Positions 23,832 to 38,200 are shown, numbered from the stretch's first letter. The stretch is DNA of 64,000 nt from Agrostemma githago (GCA_958450325.1 OY288256.1:19004557-19068556), one strand, 5' to 3'. Numbers and translations are program-made. Notes: generated by a model from the letters alone, not told the origin.

Positions 23832-25998
23832 AAAAGTGTTTAGGGTTGGATTAGGCGGAGCCGCGAAGCGGGTGCCCCTAATCCAAACCTAAACCCTTTT
23901 CCGTCCCGTCTTATGAAGTACCCTACTCTCAAGGTTCAGTGCCCTATGTTTGAATCACATCCACTACAGGGTTCACCAATACCCTCTTAGGGTTCAGTTT
24001 GTTGCGGGTTTAGTGACCTTGAATAAGGAAAAGGGTTTAGGGTTGGATTAGGCGGAGCCGCGAAGCGGGTTCGCCTAATCCAACCCTTAACCCTTTTCCG
24101 TCCCGTCTTATGCAGTACCCTACTCTTAAGGTTCAGTGCCCTATCTTTGAATCACATCCACGACAGGGTTCACCAATACCCTCTTAGGGTTCAGTTTGTT
24201 GCGGGTTTAGTGACCTTGAATAAGGAAAAGGGTTTAGGGTTGGATTAGGCGGAGCCGCGTAGCGGGTCCTCCTAATCCAACCCTAAGCCCTTTTCCGTCC
24301 CGTCTTATGCAGTAGTCTACTCTTAAGGTTCAGTGCCCCATCTTTGAATCACATCCACGACAGGGTTCACCAATACCCTCTTAGGGTTCAGTTTGTTGCG
24401 GGTTTAGTGACCTTGAATAAGGAAAAGGGTTTAGGGTTGGATTAGGCGGAGCCGCGTAGCGGGTCCTCCTAATCCAACCCTAAACCCTATTCGGTCCCGT
24501 CTTATGCAGTACCCTACTCTTAAGGTTCAGTGCCCCATCTTTGAATCACATCCACGACAGGGTTCACCAATACCCTCTTAGGGATCAGTTTGTTGCGGGT
24601 TTAGTGACCTTGAATAAGGAAAAGGGTTTAGGGTTGGATTAGGCGGAGCCGCGAAGCGGGTTCGCCTAATCCAACCCTAAACCCTTTTCCGTCCCGTCTT
24701 ATGCAGTACCCTACTCTTAAGGTTCAGTGCCCCATCTTTTAATCACATCCACGACAGGGTTCATCAATACCCTCTTAGGGTTCAGTTTGTTGCGGGTTTA
24801 GTGACCTTGAATAAGGAAAAGGGTTTAGGGTTGGATTAGGCGGAGCCGCGAAGCGGGTCCGCCTAATCCAACCCTAAACCCTTTTCTGTCCCGTCTTATG
24901 CAGTACCCTACTCTTAAGGTTCAGTGACCCATCTTTGAATCACATCCACGACAGGGTTCACCAATACCCTCTTAGGGTTCAGTTTGTTGCGGGTTTAGTG
25001 ACCTTGAATAAGGAAAAGGGTTTAGGGTTGGATTAGGCGGAGCCGCGTAGCGGGTCCTCCTAATCCAACCCTAAACCCTTTTCCGTCCCGTCTTATTCAG
25101 TACCCTTCTCTTAAGGTTCAATGCCCCATCTTTGAATCACATCCACGACAGGGTTCACCAATATCTTCTTAGGGTTCAGTTTGTTGCGGGTTTAGTGACC
25201 TTGAATAAGGAAAAGGGTTTAGGGTTGGATTAGACGGAGCCGCGAAGCGGGTCCACCTAATCCAACCCTAAACCCTTTTCTGTCCCGTCTTATGCAGTAC
25301 CCTACTCTTAAGGTTCAGTGACCCATCTTTGAATCACATCCACGACAGGGTTCACCAATACCCTCTTAGGGTTCAGTTTGTTGCGGGTTTAGTGACCTTG
25401 AATAAGGAAAAGGGTTTAGGGTTGGATTAGGCGGAGCCGCGTAGCGGGTCCTCCTAATCCAACCCTAAACCCTTTTCCGTCCCGTCTTATTCAGTACCCT
25501 TCTCTTAAGGTTCAGTGCCCCATCTTTGAATCACATCCACGACAGGGTTCACCAATATCTTCTTAGGGTTCATTTTGTTGCGGGTTTAGTGACCTTGAAT
25601 AAGGAAAAGGGTTTAGGGTTGGATTAGACGGAGCCGCTAAGCGGGTTCGCCTAATCCAACCCTAAACCCTTTTCCGTCCCGTCTTATGCAGTACCCTACT
25701 CTTAAGGTTCAGTGCCCCATCTTTGAATCACATCCACGACAGGGTTCACCAATACCCTCTTAGGGTTCAGTTTGTTGCGGGTTTAGTGACCTTGAATAAG
25801 GAAAAGGGTTTAGGGTTGGATTAGGCGGAGCCGCGTAGCGGGTCCGCCTAATCCAACCCTAAACCCTTTTCCGTCCCGTCTTATGCAGTACCCTACTCTT
25901 AAGGTTCAGTGCCCCATCTTTGAATCACATCCACGACAGGGTTCACCATTACCCTCTTAGGGTTCAGTTTGTTGCGGGTTTAGTGACCTTGAATAAGG
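23832..25998 (+). repeat. Longest S-free run: eleven L units
   Basis: The run spans 2167 bp. It begins with an A' unit and includes a unit with cctaagccc and cagtagtctac (24226) that otherwise appears only in domain IV (50946, 52777), and a unit with ctattcggtcc (24423) resembling 2704 in domain I. The second half repeats the ttctgtcc/tattcag dimers of 17833-19014. Confidence 0.78.
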
Positions 25999-28900
25999 AA
26001 AAGGGTTTAGGGTTGGATTAGGCGGAGCCGCGTAGAGGGTCCGCCTAATCCAACCCTAAACCCTTTTCCGTCCTTGAATAAGGAAAAGCGTTTAGGGTTG
26101 GATTAGGCGGAGCCGCGAAGCGGGTTCCCCTAATCCAAACCTAAACCCTTTTCCGTCCCGTCTTATGAAGTACCCTACTCTCAAGGTTCAGTGCCCTATC
26201 TTTGAATCACATCCACTACAGGGTTCACCAATACCCTCTTAGGGTTCAGTTTGTTGCGGGTTTAGTGACCTTGAATAAGGAAAAGGGTTTAGGGTTGGAT
26301 TAGGCGGAGCCGCGAAGCGGGTCCGCCTAATCCAACCCTAAACCCTTTTCTGTCCCGTCTTATGTAGTACCCTACTCTTAAGGTTCAGTGACCCATCTTT
26401 GAATCACATCCACGACAGGGTTCACCAATACCCTCTTAGGGTTCAGTTTGTTGCGGGTTTAGTGACCTTGAATAAGGAAAAGGGTTTAGGGTTGGATTAG
26501 GCGGAGCCGCGTAGCGGGTCCTCCTAATCCAACCCTAAACCCTTTTCCGTCCCGTCTTATGCAGTACCCTACTCTTAAGGTTCAGTGCCCCATCTTTGAA
26601 TCACATCCACGACAGGGTTCACCATTACCCTCTTAGGGTTCAGTTTGTTGCGGGTTTAGTGACCTTGAATAAGGAAAAGGGTTTAGGGTTGGATTAGGCG
26701 GAGCCGCGTAGAGGGTCCGCCTAATCCAACCCTAAACCCTTTTCCGTCCTTGAATAAGGAAAAGCGTTTAGGGTTGGATTAGGCGGAGCCGCGAAGCGGG
26801 TTCCCCTAATCCAAACCTAAACCCTTTTCCGTCCCGTCTTATTCAGTACCCTTCTCTTAAGGTTCAATGCCCCATCTTTGAATCACATCCACGACAGGGT
26901 TCACCAATATCTTCTTAGGGTTCAGTTTGTTGCGGGTTTAGTGACCTTGAATAAGGAAAAGGGTTTAGGGTTGGATTAGGCGGAGCCGCGTAGCGGGTCC
27001 TCCTAATCCAACCCTAAACCCTTTTCCGTCCCGTCTTATTCAGTACCCTTCTCTTAAGGTTCAGTGCCCCATCTTTGAATCACATCCACGACAGGGTTCA
27101 CCAATATCTTCTTAGGGTTCATTTTGTTGCGGGTTTAGTGACCTTGAATAAGGAAAAGGGTTTAGGGTTGGATTAGACGGAGCCGCTAAGCGGGTTCGCC
27201 TAATCCAACCCTAAACCCTTTTCCGTCCCGTCTTATGCAGTACCCTACTCTTAAGGTTCAGTGCCCCATCTTTGAATCACATCCACGACAGGGTTCACCA
27301 ATACCCTCTTAGGGTTCAGTTTGTTGCGGGTTTAGTGACCTTGAATAAGGAAAAGGGTTTAGGGTTGGATTAGGCGGAGCCGCGTAGCGGGTCCGCCTAA
27401 TCCAACCCTAAACCCTTTTCCGTCCCGTCTTATGCAGTACCCTACTCTTAAGGTTCAGTGCCCCATCTTTGAATCACATCCACGACAGGGTTCACCATTA
27501 CCCTCTTAGGGTTCAGTTTGTTGCGGGTTTAGTGACCTTGAATAAGGAAAAGGGTTTAGGGTTGGATTAGGCGGAGCCGCGTAGAGGGTCCGCCTAATCC
27601 AACCCTAAACCCTTTTCCGTCCTTGAATAAGGAAAAGCGTTTAGGGTTGGATTAGGCGGAGCCGCGAAGCGGGTTCCCCTAATCCAAACCTAAACCCTTT
27701 TCCGTCCCGTCTTATGAAGTACCCTACTCTCAAGGTTCAGTGCCCTATCTTTGAATCACATCCACTACAGGGTTCACCAATACCCTCTTAGGGTTCAGTT
27801 TGTTGCGGGTTTAGTGACCTTGAATAAGGAAAAGGGTTTAGGGTTGGATTAGGCGGAGCCGCGAAGCGGGTCCGCCTAATCCAACCCTAAACCCTTTTCT
27901 GTCCCGTCTTATGTAGTACCCTACTCTTAAGGTTCAGTGACCCATCTTTGAATCACATCCACGACAGGGTTCACCAATACCCTCTTAGGGTTCAGTTTGT
28001 TGCGGGTTTAGTGACCTTGAATAAGGAAAAGGGTTTAGGGTTGGATTAGGCGGAGCCGCGTAGCGGGTCCTCCTAATCCAACCCTAAACCCTTTTCCGTC
28101 CCGTCTTATGCAGTACCCTACTCTTAAGGTTCAGTGCCCCATCTTTGAATCACATCCACGACAGGGTTCACCATTACCCTCTTAGGGTTCAGTTTGTTGC
28201 GGGTTTAGTGACCTTGAATAAGGAAAAGGGTTTAGGGTTGGATTAGGCGGAGCCGCGTAGAGGGTCCGCCTAATCCAACCCTAAACCCTTTTCCGTCCTT
28301 GAATAAGGAAAAGCGTTTAGGGTTGGATTAGGCGGAGCCGCGAAGCGGGTTCCCCTAATCCAAACCTAAACCCTTTTCCGTCCCGTCTTATTCAGTACCC
28401 TTCTCTTAAGGTTCAATGCCCCATCTTTGAATCACATCCACGACAGGGTTCACCAATATCTTCTTAGGGTTCAGTTTGTTGCGGGTTTAGTGACCTTGAA
28501 TAAGGAAAAGGGTCTAGGGTTGGATTAGACGGAGCCGCGAAGCGGGTCCACCTAATCCAACCCTAAACCCTTTTCTGTCCCGTCTTATGCAGTACCCTAC
28601 TCTTAAGGTTCAGTGACCCATCTTTGAATCACATCCACGACAGGGTTCACCAATACCCTCTTAGGGTTCAGTTTGTTGCGGGTTTAGTGACCTTGAATAA
28701 GGAAAAGGGTTTAGGGTTGGATTAGGCGGAGCCGCGTAGCGGGTCCTCCTAATCCAACCCTAAACCCTTTTCCGTCCCGTCTTATTCAGTACCCTTCTCT
28801 TAAGGTTCAGTGCCCCATCTTTGAATCACATCCACGACAGGGTTCACCAATATCTTCTTAGGGTTCATTTTGTTGCGGGTTTAGTGACCTTGAATAAGGA

Positions 28901-29293
28901 AAAGGGTTTAGGGTTGGATTAGACGGAGCCGCTAAGCGGGTTCGCCTAATCCAACCCTAAACCCTTTTCCGTCCCGTCTTATGCAGTACCCTACTCTTAA
29001 GGTTCAGTGCCCCATCTTTGAATCACATCCACGACAGGGTTCACCAATACCCTCTTAGGGTTCAGTTTGTTGCGGGTTTAGTGACCTTGAATAAGGAAAA
29101 GGGTTTAGGGTTGGATTAGGCGGAGCCGCGTAGCGGGTCCGCCTAATCCAACCCTAAACCCTTTTCCGTCCCGTCTTATGCAGTACCCTACTCTTAAGGT
29201 TCAGTGCCCCATCTTTGAATCACATCCACGACAGGGTTCACCATTACCCTCTTAGGGTTCAGTTTGTTGCGGGTTTAGTGACCTTGAATAAGG
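25999..29293 (+). repeat. Duplication of about 1.55-1.75 kb
   Basis: The block 25999-26956 matches 27548-28505 (offset 1549), and 26957-27547 matches 28703-29293 (offset 1746). The second copy has one extra L unit at 28506 (agacgg, gtccacc). Both copies carry an A head fused to a tattcag tail (26760 and 28309), another head/tail recombinant. Confidence 0.78.
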
Positions 29294-31773
29294 AAAAGGG
29301 TTTAGGGTTGGATTAGGCGGAGCCGCGTAGAGGGTCCGCCTAATCCAACCCTAAACCCTTTTCCGTCCTTGAATAAGGAAAAGCGTTTAGGGTTGGATTA
29401 GGCGGAGCCGCGAAGCGGGTTCCCCTAATCCAAACCTAAACCCTTTTCCGTCCCGTCTTATGAAGTACCCTACTCTCAAGGTTCAGTGCCCTATCTTTGA
29501 ATCACATCCACTACAGGGTTCACCAATACCCTCTTAGGGTTCAGTTTGTTGCGGGTTTAGTGACCTTGAATAAGGAAAAGGGTTTAGGGTTGGATTAGGC
29601 GGAGCCGCGAAGCGGGTCCGCCTAATCCAACCCTAAACCCTTTTCTGTCCCGTCTTATGTAGTACCCTACTCTTAAGGTTCAGTGACCCATCTTTGAATC
29701 ACATCCACGACAGGGTTCACCAATACCCTCTTAGGGTTCAGTTTGTTGCGGGTTTAGTGACCTTGAATAAGGAAAAGGGTTTAGGGTTGGATTAGGCGGA
29801 GCCGCGTAGCGGGTCCTCCTAATCCAACCCTAAACCCTTTTCCGTCCCGTCTTATGCAGTACCCTACTCTTAAGGTTCAGTGCCCCATCTTTGAATCACA
29901 TCCACGACAGGGTTCACCATTACCCTCTTAGGGTTCAGTTTGTTGCGGGTTTAGTGACCTTGAATAAGGAAAAGGGTTTAGGGTTGGATTAGGCGGAGCC
30001 GCGTAGAGGGTCCGCCTAATCCAACCCTAAACCCTTTTCCGTCCTTGAATAAGGAAAAGCGTTTAGGGTTGGATTAGGCGGAGCCGCGAAGCGGGTTCCC
30101 CTAATCCAAACCTAAACCCTTTTCCGTCCCGTCTTATGCAGTATCCTACTCTTAAGGTTCAGTGCCCCATCTTTAAATCACATCCACGACAGGGTTCACC
30201 AATACCCTCTTAGGGTTCAAATTATTGCGGGTTTAGTGACCTTGAATAAGGAAAAGGGTTTAGGGTTGGATTACGCGGAGCCGCGTAGCGGGTCCGCCTA
30301 ATCCAACCCTAAACCCTTTTCCGTCCTTGAATAAGGAAAAGCGTTTAGGGTTGGATTAGGCGGAGCCGCGAAGCGGGTTCCCCTAATCCAAACCTATACC
30401 CTTTTCCGTCCCGTCTTATGAAGTACCCTACTCTCAAGGTTCAGTGCCCTATCTTTGAATCACATACACTACAGGGTTCACCAATACCCTCTTAGGGTTC
30501 AGTTTGTTGCGGGTTTAGTGACCTTGAATAAGGAAAAGGGTTTAGGGTTGGATTAGGCAGAGCCGCGAAGCGGGTCCGCCTAATCCAACCCTAAACCCTT
30601 TTCTGTCCCGTCTTATGTAGTACCCTACTCTTAAGGTTCAGTGACCCATCTTTGAATCACATCCACGACAGGGTTCACCAATACCCTCTTAGGGTTCAGT
30701 TTGTTGCGGGTTTAGTGACCTTGAATAAGGAAAAGGGTTTAGGGTTGGATTAGGCGGAGCCGCGTAGCGGGTCCGCCTAATCCAACCCTAAACCCTTTTC
30801 CGTCCCGTCTTATGCAGTACCCTACTCTTAAGGTTCAGTGCCCCATCTTTGAATCACATCCACGACAGGGTTCACCATTACCCTCTTAGGGTTCAGTTTG
30901 TTGCGGGTTTAGTGACCTTGAATAAGGAAAAGGGTTTAGGGTTGGATTAGGCGGAGCCGCGTAGAGGGTCCGCCTAATCCAACCCTAAACCCTTTTCCGT
31001 CCTTGAATAAGGAAAAGCGTTTAGGGTTGGATTAGGCGGAGCCGCGAATCGGGTTCCCCTAATCCAAACCTAAACCCTTTTCCGTCCCGTCTTATGAAGT
31101 ACCCTACTCTCAAGGTTCAGTGCCCTATCTTTGAATCACATCCACTACAGGGTTCACCAATACCCTCTTAGGGTTCAGTTTGTTGCGGGTTTAGTGACCT
31201 TGAATAAGGAAAAGGGTTTAGGGTTGGATTAGGCGGAGCCGCGAAGCGGGTTCGCCTAATCCAACCCTTAACCCTTTTCCGTCCCGTCTTATGCAGTACC
31301 CTACTCTTAAGGTTCAGTGCCCCATCTTTGAATCACATCCACGACAGGGTTCACCAATACCCTCTTAGGGTTCAGTTTGTTGCGGGTTTAGAGACCTTGA
31401 ATAAGGAAAAGGGTTTAGGTTTGGATTAGGCGGAGCCGCGTAGCGGGTCCGCCTAATCCAACCCTAAACTCTTTTCCGTCCTTGAATAAGAAAAAGGGTT
31501 TAGGGTTGGATTAGGCAGAGCCGCGAAGCGGGTTTGCCTAATCCAACCCTAAACCCTTTTCCGTCCCGTCTTATGCAGTATCCTACTCTTAAGGTTCAGT
31601 GCCCCATCTTTAAATCACATCGACGACAGGGTTCACCAATACCCTCTTAGGGTTCAGTTTATTGCGGGTTTAGTGACCTTGAATAAGGAAAAGGGTTTAG
31701 GGTTGGATTACGCGGAGCTGCGTAGCGGGTCCGCCTAATCCAACCCTAAACCCTTTTCCGTCCTTGAATAAGG

Positions 31774-34700
31774 AAAAGCGTTTAGGGTTGGATTAGGCGG
31801 AGCCGCGAAGCGGGTTCCCCTAATCCAAACCTATACCCTTTTCCGTCCCGTCTTATGAAGTACCCTACTCTCAAGGTTCAGTGCCCTATCTTTGAATCAC
31901 ATCCACTACAGGGTTCACCAATACCCTCTTAGGGTTCAGTTTGTTGCGGGTTTAGTGACCTTGAATAAGGAAAAGGGTTTAGGGTTGGATTAGGCGGAGC
32001 CGCGAAGCGGGTCCGCCTAATCCAACCCTAAACCCTTTTCTGTCCCGTCTTATGTAGTACCCTACTCTTAAGGTTCAGTGACCCATCTTTGAATCACATC
32101 CACGACAGGGTTCACCAATACCCTCTTAGGGTTCAGTTTGTTGCGGGTTTAGTGACCTTGAATAAGGAAAAGGGTTTAGGGTTGGATTAGGCGGAGCCGC
32201 GTAGCGGGTCCTCCTAATCCAACCCTAAACCCTTTTCCGTCCCGTCTTATGCAGTACCCTACTCTTAAGGTTCAGTGCCCCATCTTTGAATCACATCCAC
32301 GACAGGGTTCACCATTACCCTCTTAGGGTTCAGTTTGTTGCGGGTTTAGTGACCTTGAATAAGGAAAAGGGTTTAGGGTTGGATTAGGCGGAGCCGCGTA
32401 GAGGGGCCGCCTAATCCAACCCTAAACCCCTTTTCCGTCCTTGAATAAGGAAAAGCGTTTAGGGTTGGATTAGGCGGAGCCGCGAAGCGGGTTCCCCTAA
32501 TCCAAACCTAAACCCTTTTCCGTCCCGTCTTATGCAGTATCCTACTCTTAAGGTTCAGTGCCCCATCTTTAAATCACATCCACGACAGGGTTCACCAATA
32601 CCCTCTTAGGGTTCAAATTATTGCGGGTTTAGTGACCTTGAATAAGGAAAAGGGTTTAGGGTTGGATTACGCGGAGCCGCGTAGCGGGTCCGCCTAATCC
32701 AACCCTAAACCCTTTTCCGTCCTTGAATAAGGAAAAGCGTTTAGGGTTGGATTAGGCGGAGCCGCGAAGCGGGTTCCCCTAATCCAAACCTATACCCTTT
32801 TCCGTCCCGTCTTATGAAGTACCCTACTCTCAAGGTTCAGTGCCCTATCTTTGAATCACATACACTACAGGGTTCACCAATACCCTCTTAGGGTTCAGTT
32901 TGTTGCGGGTTTAGTGACCTTGAATAAGGAAAAGGGTTTAGGGTTGGATTAGGCGGAGCCGCGAAGCGGGTCCGCCTAATCCAACCCTAAACCCTTTTCT
33001 GTCCCGTCTTATGTAGTACCCTACTCTTAAGGTTCAGTGACCCATCTTTGAATCACATCCACGACATGGTTCACCAATACCCTCTTAGGGTTCAGTTTGT
33101 TGCGGGTTTAGTGACCTTGAATAAGGAAAAGGGTTTAGGGTTGGATTAGGCGGAGCCGCGTAGCGGGTCCTCCTAATCCAACCCTAAACCCTTTTCCGTC
33201 CCGTCTTATTCAGTACCCTTCTCTTAAGGTTCAGTGCCCCATCTTTGAATCACATCCACGACAGGGTTCACCAATATCTTCTTAGGGTTCATTTTGTTGC
33301 GGGTTTAGTGACCTTGAATAAGGAAAAGGGTTTAGGGTTGGATTAGACGGAGCTGCTAAGCGGGTTCGCCTAATCCAACCCTAAACCCTTTTCCGTCCCG
33401 TCTTATGCAGTACCCTACTCTTAAGGTTCAGTGCCCCATCTTTGAATCACATCCACGACAGGGTTCACCAATACCCTCTTAGGGTTCAGTTTGTTGCGGG
33501 TTTAGTGACCTTGAATAAGGAAAAGCGTTTAGGGTTGGATTAGGCGGAGCCGCGAAGCGGGTTCCCCTAATCCAAACCTATACCCTTTTCCGTCCCGTCT
33601 TATGAAGTACCCTACTCTCAAGGTTCAGTGCCCTATCTTTGAATCACATCCACTACAGGGTTCACCAATACCCTCTTAGGGTTCAGTTTGTTGCGGGTTT
33701 AGTGACCTTGAATAAGGAAAAGGGTTTAGGGTTGGATTAGGCGGAGCCGCGAAGCGGGTCCGCCTAATCCAACCCTAAACCCTTTTCTGTCCCGTCTTAT
33801 GTAGTACCCTACTCTTAAGGTTCAGTGACCCATCTTTGAATCACATCCACGACAGGGTTCACCAATACCCTCTTAGGGTTCAGTTTGTTGCGGGTTTAGT
33901 GACCTTGAATAAGGAAAAGGGTTTAGGGTTGGATTAGGCGGAGCCGCGTAGCGGGTCCTCCTAATCCAACCCTAAACCCTTTTCCGTCCCGTCTTATGCA
34001 GTACCCTACTCTTAAGGTTCAGTGCCCCATCTTTGAATCACATCCACGACAGGGTTCACCATTACCCTCTTAGGGTTCAGTTTGTTGCGGGTTTAGTGAC
34101 CTTGAATAAGGAAAAGGGTTTAGGGTTGGATTAGGCGGAGCCGCGTAGAGGGGCCGCCTAATCCAACCCTAAACCCCTTTTCCGTCCTTGAATAAGGAAA
34201 AGCGTTTAGGGTTGGATTAGGCGGAGCCGCGAAGCGGGTTCCCCTAATCCAAACCTAAACCCTTTTCCGTCCCGTCTTATGCAGTATCCTACTCTTAAGG
34301 TTCAGTGCCCCATCTTTAAATCACATCCACGACAGGGTTCACCAATACCCTCTTAGGGTTCAAATTATTGCGGGTTTAGTGACCTTGAATAAGGAAAAGG
34401 GTTTAGGGTTGGATTACGCGGAGCCGCGTAGCGGGTCCGCCTAATCCAACCCTAAACCCTTTTCCGTCCTTGAATAAGGAAAAGCGTTTAGGGTTGGATT
34501 AGGCGGAGCCGCGAAGCGGGTTCCCCTAATCCAAACCTATACCCTTTTCCGTCCCGTCTTATGAAGTACCCTACTCTCAAGGTTCAGTGCCCTATCTTTG
34601 AATCACATACACTACAGGGTTCACCAATACCCTCTTAGGGTTCAGTTTGTTGCGGGTTTAGTGACCTTGAATAAGGAAAAGGGTTTAGGGTTGGATTAGG

Positions 34701-35267
34701 CGGAGCCGCGAAGCGGGTCCGCCTAATCCAACCCTAAACCCTTTTCTGTCCCGTCTTATGTAGTACCCTACTCTTAAGGTTCAGTGACCCATCTTTGAAT
34801 CACATCCACGACATGGTTCACCAATACCCTCTTAGGGTTCAGTTTGTTGCGGGTTTAGTGACCTTGAATAAGGAAAAGGGTTTAGGGTTGGATTAGGCGG
34901 AGCCGCGTAGCGGGTCCTCCTAATCCAACCCTAAACCCTTTTCCGTCCCGTCTTATTCAGTACCCTTCTCTTAAGGTTCAGTGCCCCATCTTTGAATCAC
35001 ATCCACGACAGGGTTCACCAATATCTTCTTAGGGTTCATTTTGTTGCGGGTTTAGTGACCTTGAATAAGGAAAAGGGTTTAGGGTTGGATTAGACGGAGC
35101 TGCTAAGCGGGTTCGCCTAATCCAACCCTAAACCCTTTTCCGTCCCGTCTTATGCAGTACCCTACTCTTAAGGTTCAGTGCCCCATCTTTGAATCACATC
35201 CACGACAGGGTTCACCAATACCCTCTTAGGGTTCAGTTTGTTGCGGGTTTAGTGACCTTGAATAAGG
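31774..35267 (+). repeat. Two tandem 1747-bp copies, nearly identical
   Basis: The copies are 31774-33520 and 33521-35267 (8 L, one 86-bp S, one 85-bp S). Shared rare variants are the +1 S units at 32365 and 34112 (gaggggccgcc, aaacccctttt), cgacatggttc (near 33063 and 34810), gagctgctaagcgg (33324 and 35071) and cacatacac. I found no difference at any diagnostic site compared. This is probably one of the youngest events in the window, or an assembly duplication. Confidence 0.85.
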
Positions 35268-38200
35268 AAAAGGGTTTTGGGTTGGATTAGGCGGAGCCGC
35301 GTAGCGGGTCCGCCTAATCCAACCCTAAACCCTTTTCCGTCCCGTCTTATGCAGTACCCTACTCTTAAGGTTCAGTGCCCCATCTTTGAATCACATCCAC
35401 GACAGGGTTCACCATTACCCTCTTAGGGTTCAGTTTGTTGCGGGTTTAGTGACCTTGAATAAGGAAAAGGGTTTAGGGTTGGATTAGGCGGAGCCGCGTA
35501 GAGGGTCCGCCTAATCCAACCCTAAACCCTTTTCCGTCCTTGAATAAGGAAAAGCGTTTAGGGTTGGATTAGGCGGAGCCGCGAATCGGGTTCCCCTAAT
35601 CCAAACCTAAACCCTTTTCCGTCCCGTCTTATGAAGTACCCTACTCTCAAGGTTCAGTGCCCTATCTTTGAATCACATCCACTACAGGGTTCACCAATAC
35701 CCTCTTAGGGTTCAGTTTGTTGCGGGTTTAGTGACCTTGAATAAGGAAAAGGGTTTAGGGTTGGATTAGGCGGAGCCGCGAAGCTGGTTCGCCTAATCCA
35801 ACCCTTAACCCTTTTCCGTCCCGTCTTATGCAGTACCCTACTCTTAAGGTTCAGTGCCCCATCTTTGAATCACATCCACGACAGGGTTCACCAATACCCT
35901 CTTAGGGTTCAGTTTGTTGCGGGTTTAGAGACCTTGAATAAGGAAAAGGGTTTAGGTTTGGATTAGGCGGAGCCGCGTAGCGGGTCCGCCTAATCCAACC
36001 CTAAACTCTTTTCCGTCCTTGAATAAGAAAAAGGGTTTAGGGTTGGATTAGGCGGAGCCGCGAAGCGGGTTTGCCTAATCCAACCCTAAACCCTTTTCCG
36101 TCCCGTCTTATGCAGTATCCTACTCTTAAGGTTCAGTGCCCCATCTTTAAATCACTTCGACGACAGGGTTCACCAATACCCTCTTAGGGTTCAGTTTATT
36201 GCGGGTTTAGTGACCTTGAATAAGGAAAAGGGTTTAGGGTTGGATTACGCGGAGCTGCGTAGCGGGTCCGCCTAATCCAACCCTAAACCCTTTTCCGTCC
36301 TTGAATAAGGAAAAGCGTTTAGGGTTGGATTAGGCGGAGCCGCGAAGCGGGTTCCCCTAATCCAAACCTATACCCTTTTCCGTCCCGTCTTATGAAGTAC
36401 CCTACTCTCAAGGTTCAGTGCCCTATCTTTGAATCACATACACTATAGGGTTCACCAATACCCTCTTAGGGTTCAGTTTGTTGCGGGTTTAGTGACCTTG
36501 AATAAGGAAAAGGGTTTAGGGTTGAATTAGGCGGAGCCGCGAAGCGGGTCCGCCTAATCCAACCCTAAACCCTTTTCTGTCCCGTCTTATGTAGTACCCT
36601 ACTCTTAAGGTTCAGTGACCCATCTTTGAATCACATCCACGACAGGGTTCACCAATACCCTCTTAGGGTTCAGTTAGTTGCGGGTTTAGTGACCTTGAAT
36701 AAGGAAAAGGGTTTAGGGTTGGATTAGGCGGAGCCGCGTAGCGGGTCCTCCTAATCCAACCCTAAACCCTTTTCCGTCCCGTCTTATCCAGTACCCTTCT
36801 CTTAAGGTTCAGTGCCCCATCTTTGAATCACATCCACGACAGGGTTCACCAATATCTTCTTAGGGTTCATTTTGTTGCGGGTTTAGTGACCTTGAATAAG
36901 GAAAAGGGTTTAGGGTTGGATTAGACGGAGCCGCTAAGCGGGTTCGCCTAATCCAACCCTAAACCCTTTTCCGTCCCGTCTTATGCAGTACCCTACTCTT
37001 AAGGTTCAGTGCCCCATCTTTGAATCACATCCACGACAGGGTTCACCAATACCCTCTTAGGGTTCAGTTTGTTGCGGGTTTAGTGACCTTGAATAAGGAA
37101 AAGGGTTTAGGGTTGGATTAGGCGGAGCCGCGTAGCGGGTCCGCCTAATCCAACCCTAAACCCTTTTCCGTCCCGTCTTATGCAGTACCCTACTCTTAAG
37201 GTTCAGTGCCCCATCTTTGAATCACATCCACGACAGGGTTCACCATTACCCTCTTAGGGTTCAGTTTGTTGCGGGTTTAGTGACCTTGAATAAGGAAAAG
37301 GGTTTAGGGTTGGATTAGGCGGAGCCGCGTAGAGGGTCCCCCTAATCCAACCCTAAACCCTTTTCCGTCCTTGAATAAGGAAAAGCGTTTAGGGTTGGAT
37401 TAGGCGGAGCCGCGAAACGGGTTCCCCTAATCCAAACCTAAACCCTTTTCCGTCCCGTCTTATGAAGTACCCTACTCTCAAGGTTCAGTGCCCTATCTTT
37501 GAATCACATCCACTACAGGGTTCACCAATACCCTCTTAGGGTTCAGTTTGTTGCGGGTTTAGTGACCTTGAATAAGGAAAAGGGTTTAGGGTTGGATTAG
37601 GCGGAGCCGCGAAGCGGGTTCGCCTAATCCAACCCTTAACCCTTTTCCGTCCCGTCTTATGCAGTACCCTACTCTTAAGGTTCAGTGCCCCATCTTTGAA
37701 TCACATCCACGACAGGGTTCACCAATATCCTCTTAGGGTTCAGTTTGTTGCGGGTTTAGTGACCTTGAATAAGGAAAAGGGTTTAGGGTTGGATTAGGCG
37801 GAGCCGCGTAGCGGGTCCGCCTAATCCAACCCTAAACTCTTTTCCGTCCTTGAATAAGAAAAAGGGTTTAGGGTTGGATTAGGCGGAGCCGCGAAGCGGG
37901 TTTGCCTAATCCAACCCTAAACCCTTTTCCGTCCCGTCTTATGCAGTATCCTACTCTTAAGGTTCAGTGCCCCATCTTTAAATCACATCCACGACAGGGT
38001 TCACCAATACCCTCTTAGGGTTCAGTTTATTGCGGGTTTAGTGACCTTGAATAAGGAAAAGGGTTTGGGGTTGGATTACGCGGAGCCGCGTAGCGGGTCC
38101 GCCTAATCCAACCCTAAATCCTTTTCCGTCCTTGAATAAGGAAAAGCGTTTAGGGTTGGATTAGGCGGAGCCGCGAAGCGGGTTCCCCTAATCCAAACCT

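Larger units (their letters stand above)
17636..37380 (+). repeat. Array domain II: L-rich region with ttctgtcc and tattcag families (89 L, 26 S)
   Basis: Short units start at 19409, 20085, 20367, 21437, 22113, 22395, 23465, 23747, 25999, 26675, 27548, 28224, 29294, 29970, 30252, 30928, 31407, 31689, 32365, 32648, 34112, 34395, 35465, 35944, 36226 and 37296. Diagnostic families largely confined here are heads ending ttttctgtcc with tails ggttcagtgaccc, and tails with tattcagtacccttctc (units 18030, 18424, 18818, 20846, 22874, 25014, 25408, 26760, 26957, 28309, 28703, 33127, 34874, and 36705 with tatccag). Many heads have perfect 28-bp arms. Heads with the gctaagcgg tip also concentrate here. 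Internal duplications are large and very similar, so this looks like the most recently expanded part. Confidence 0.83.
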
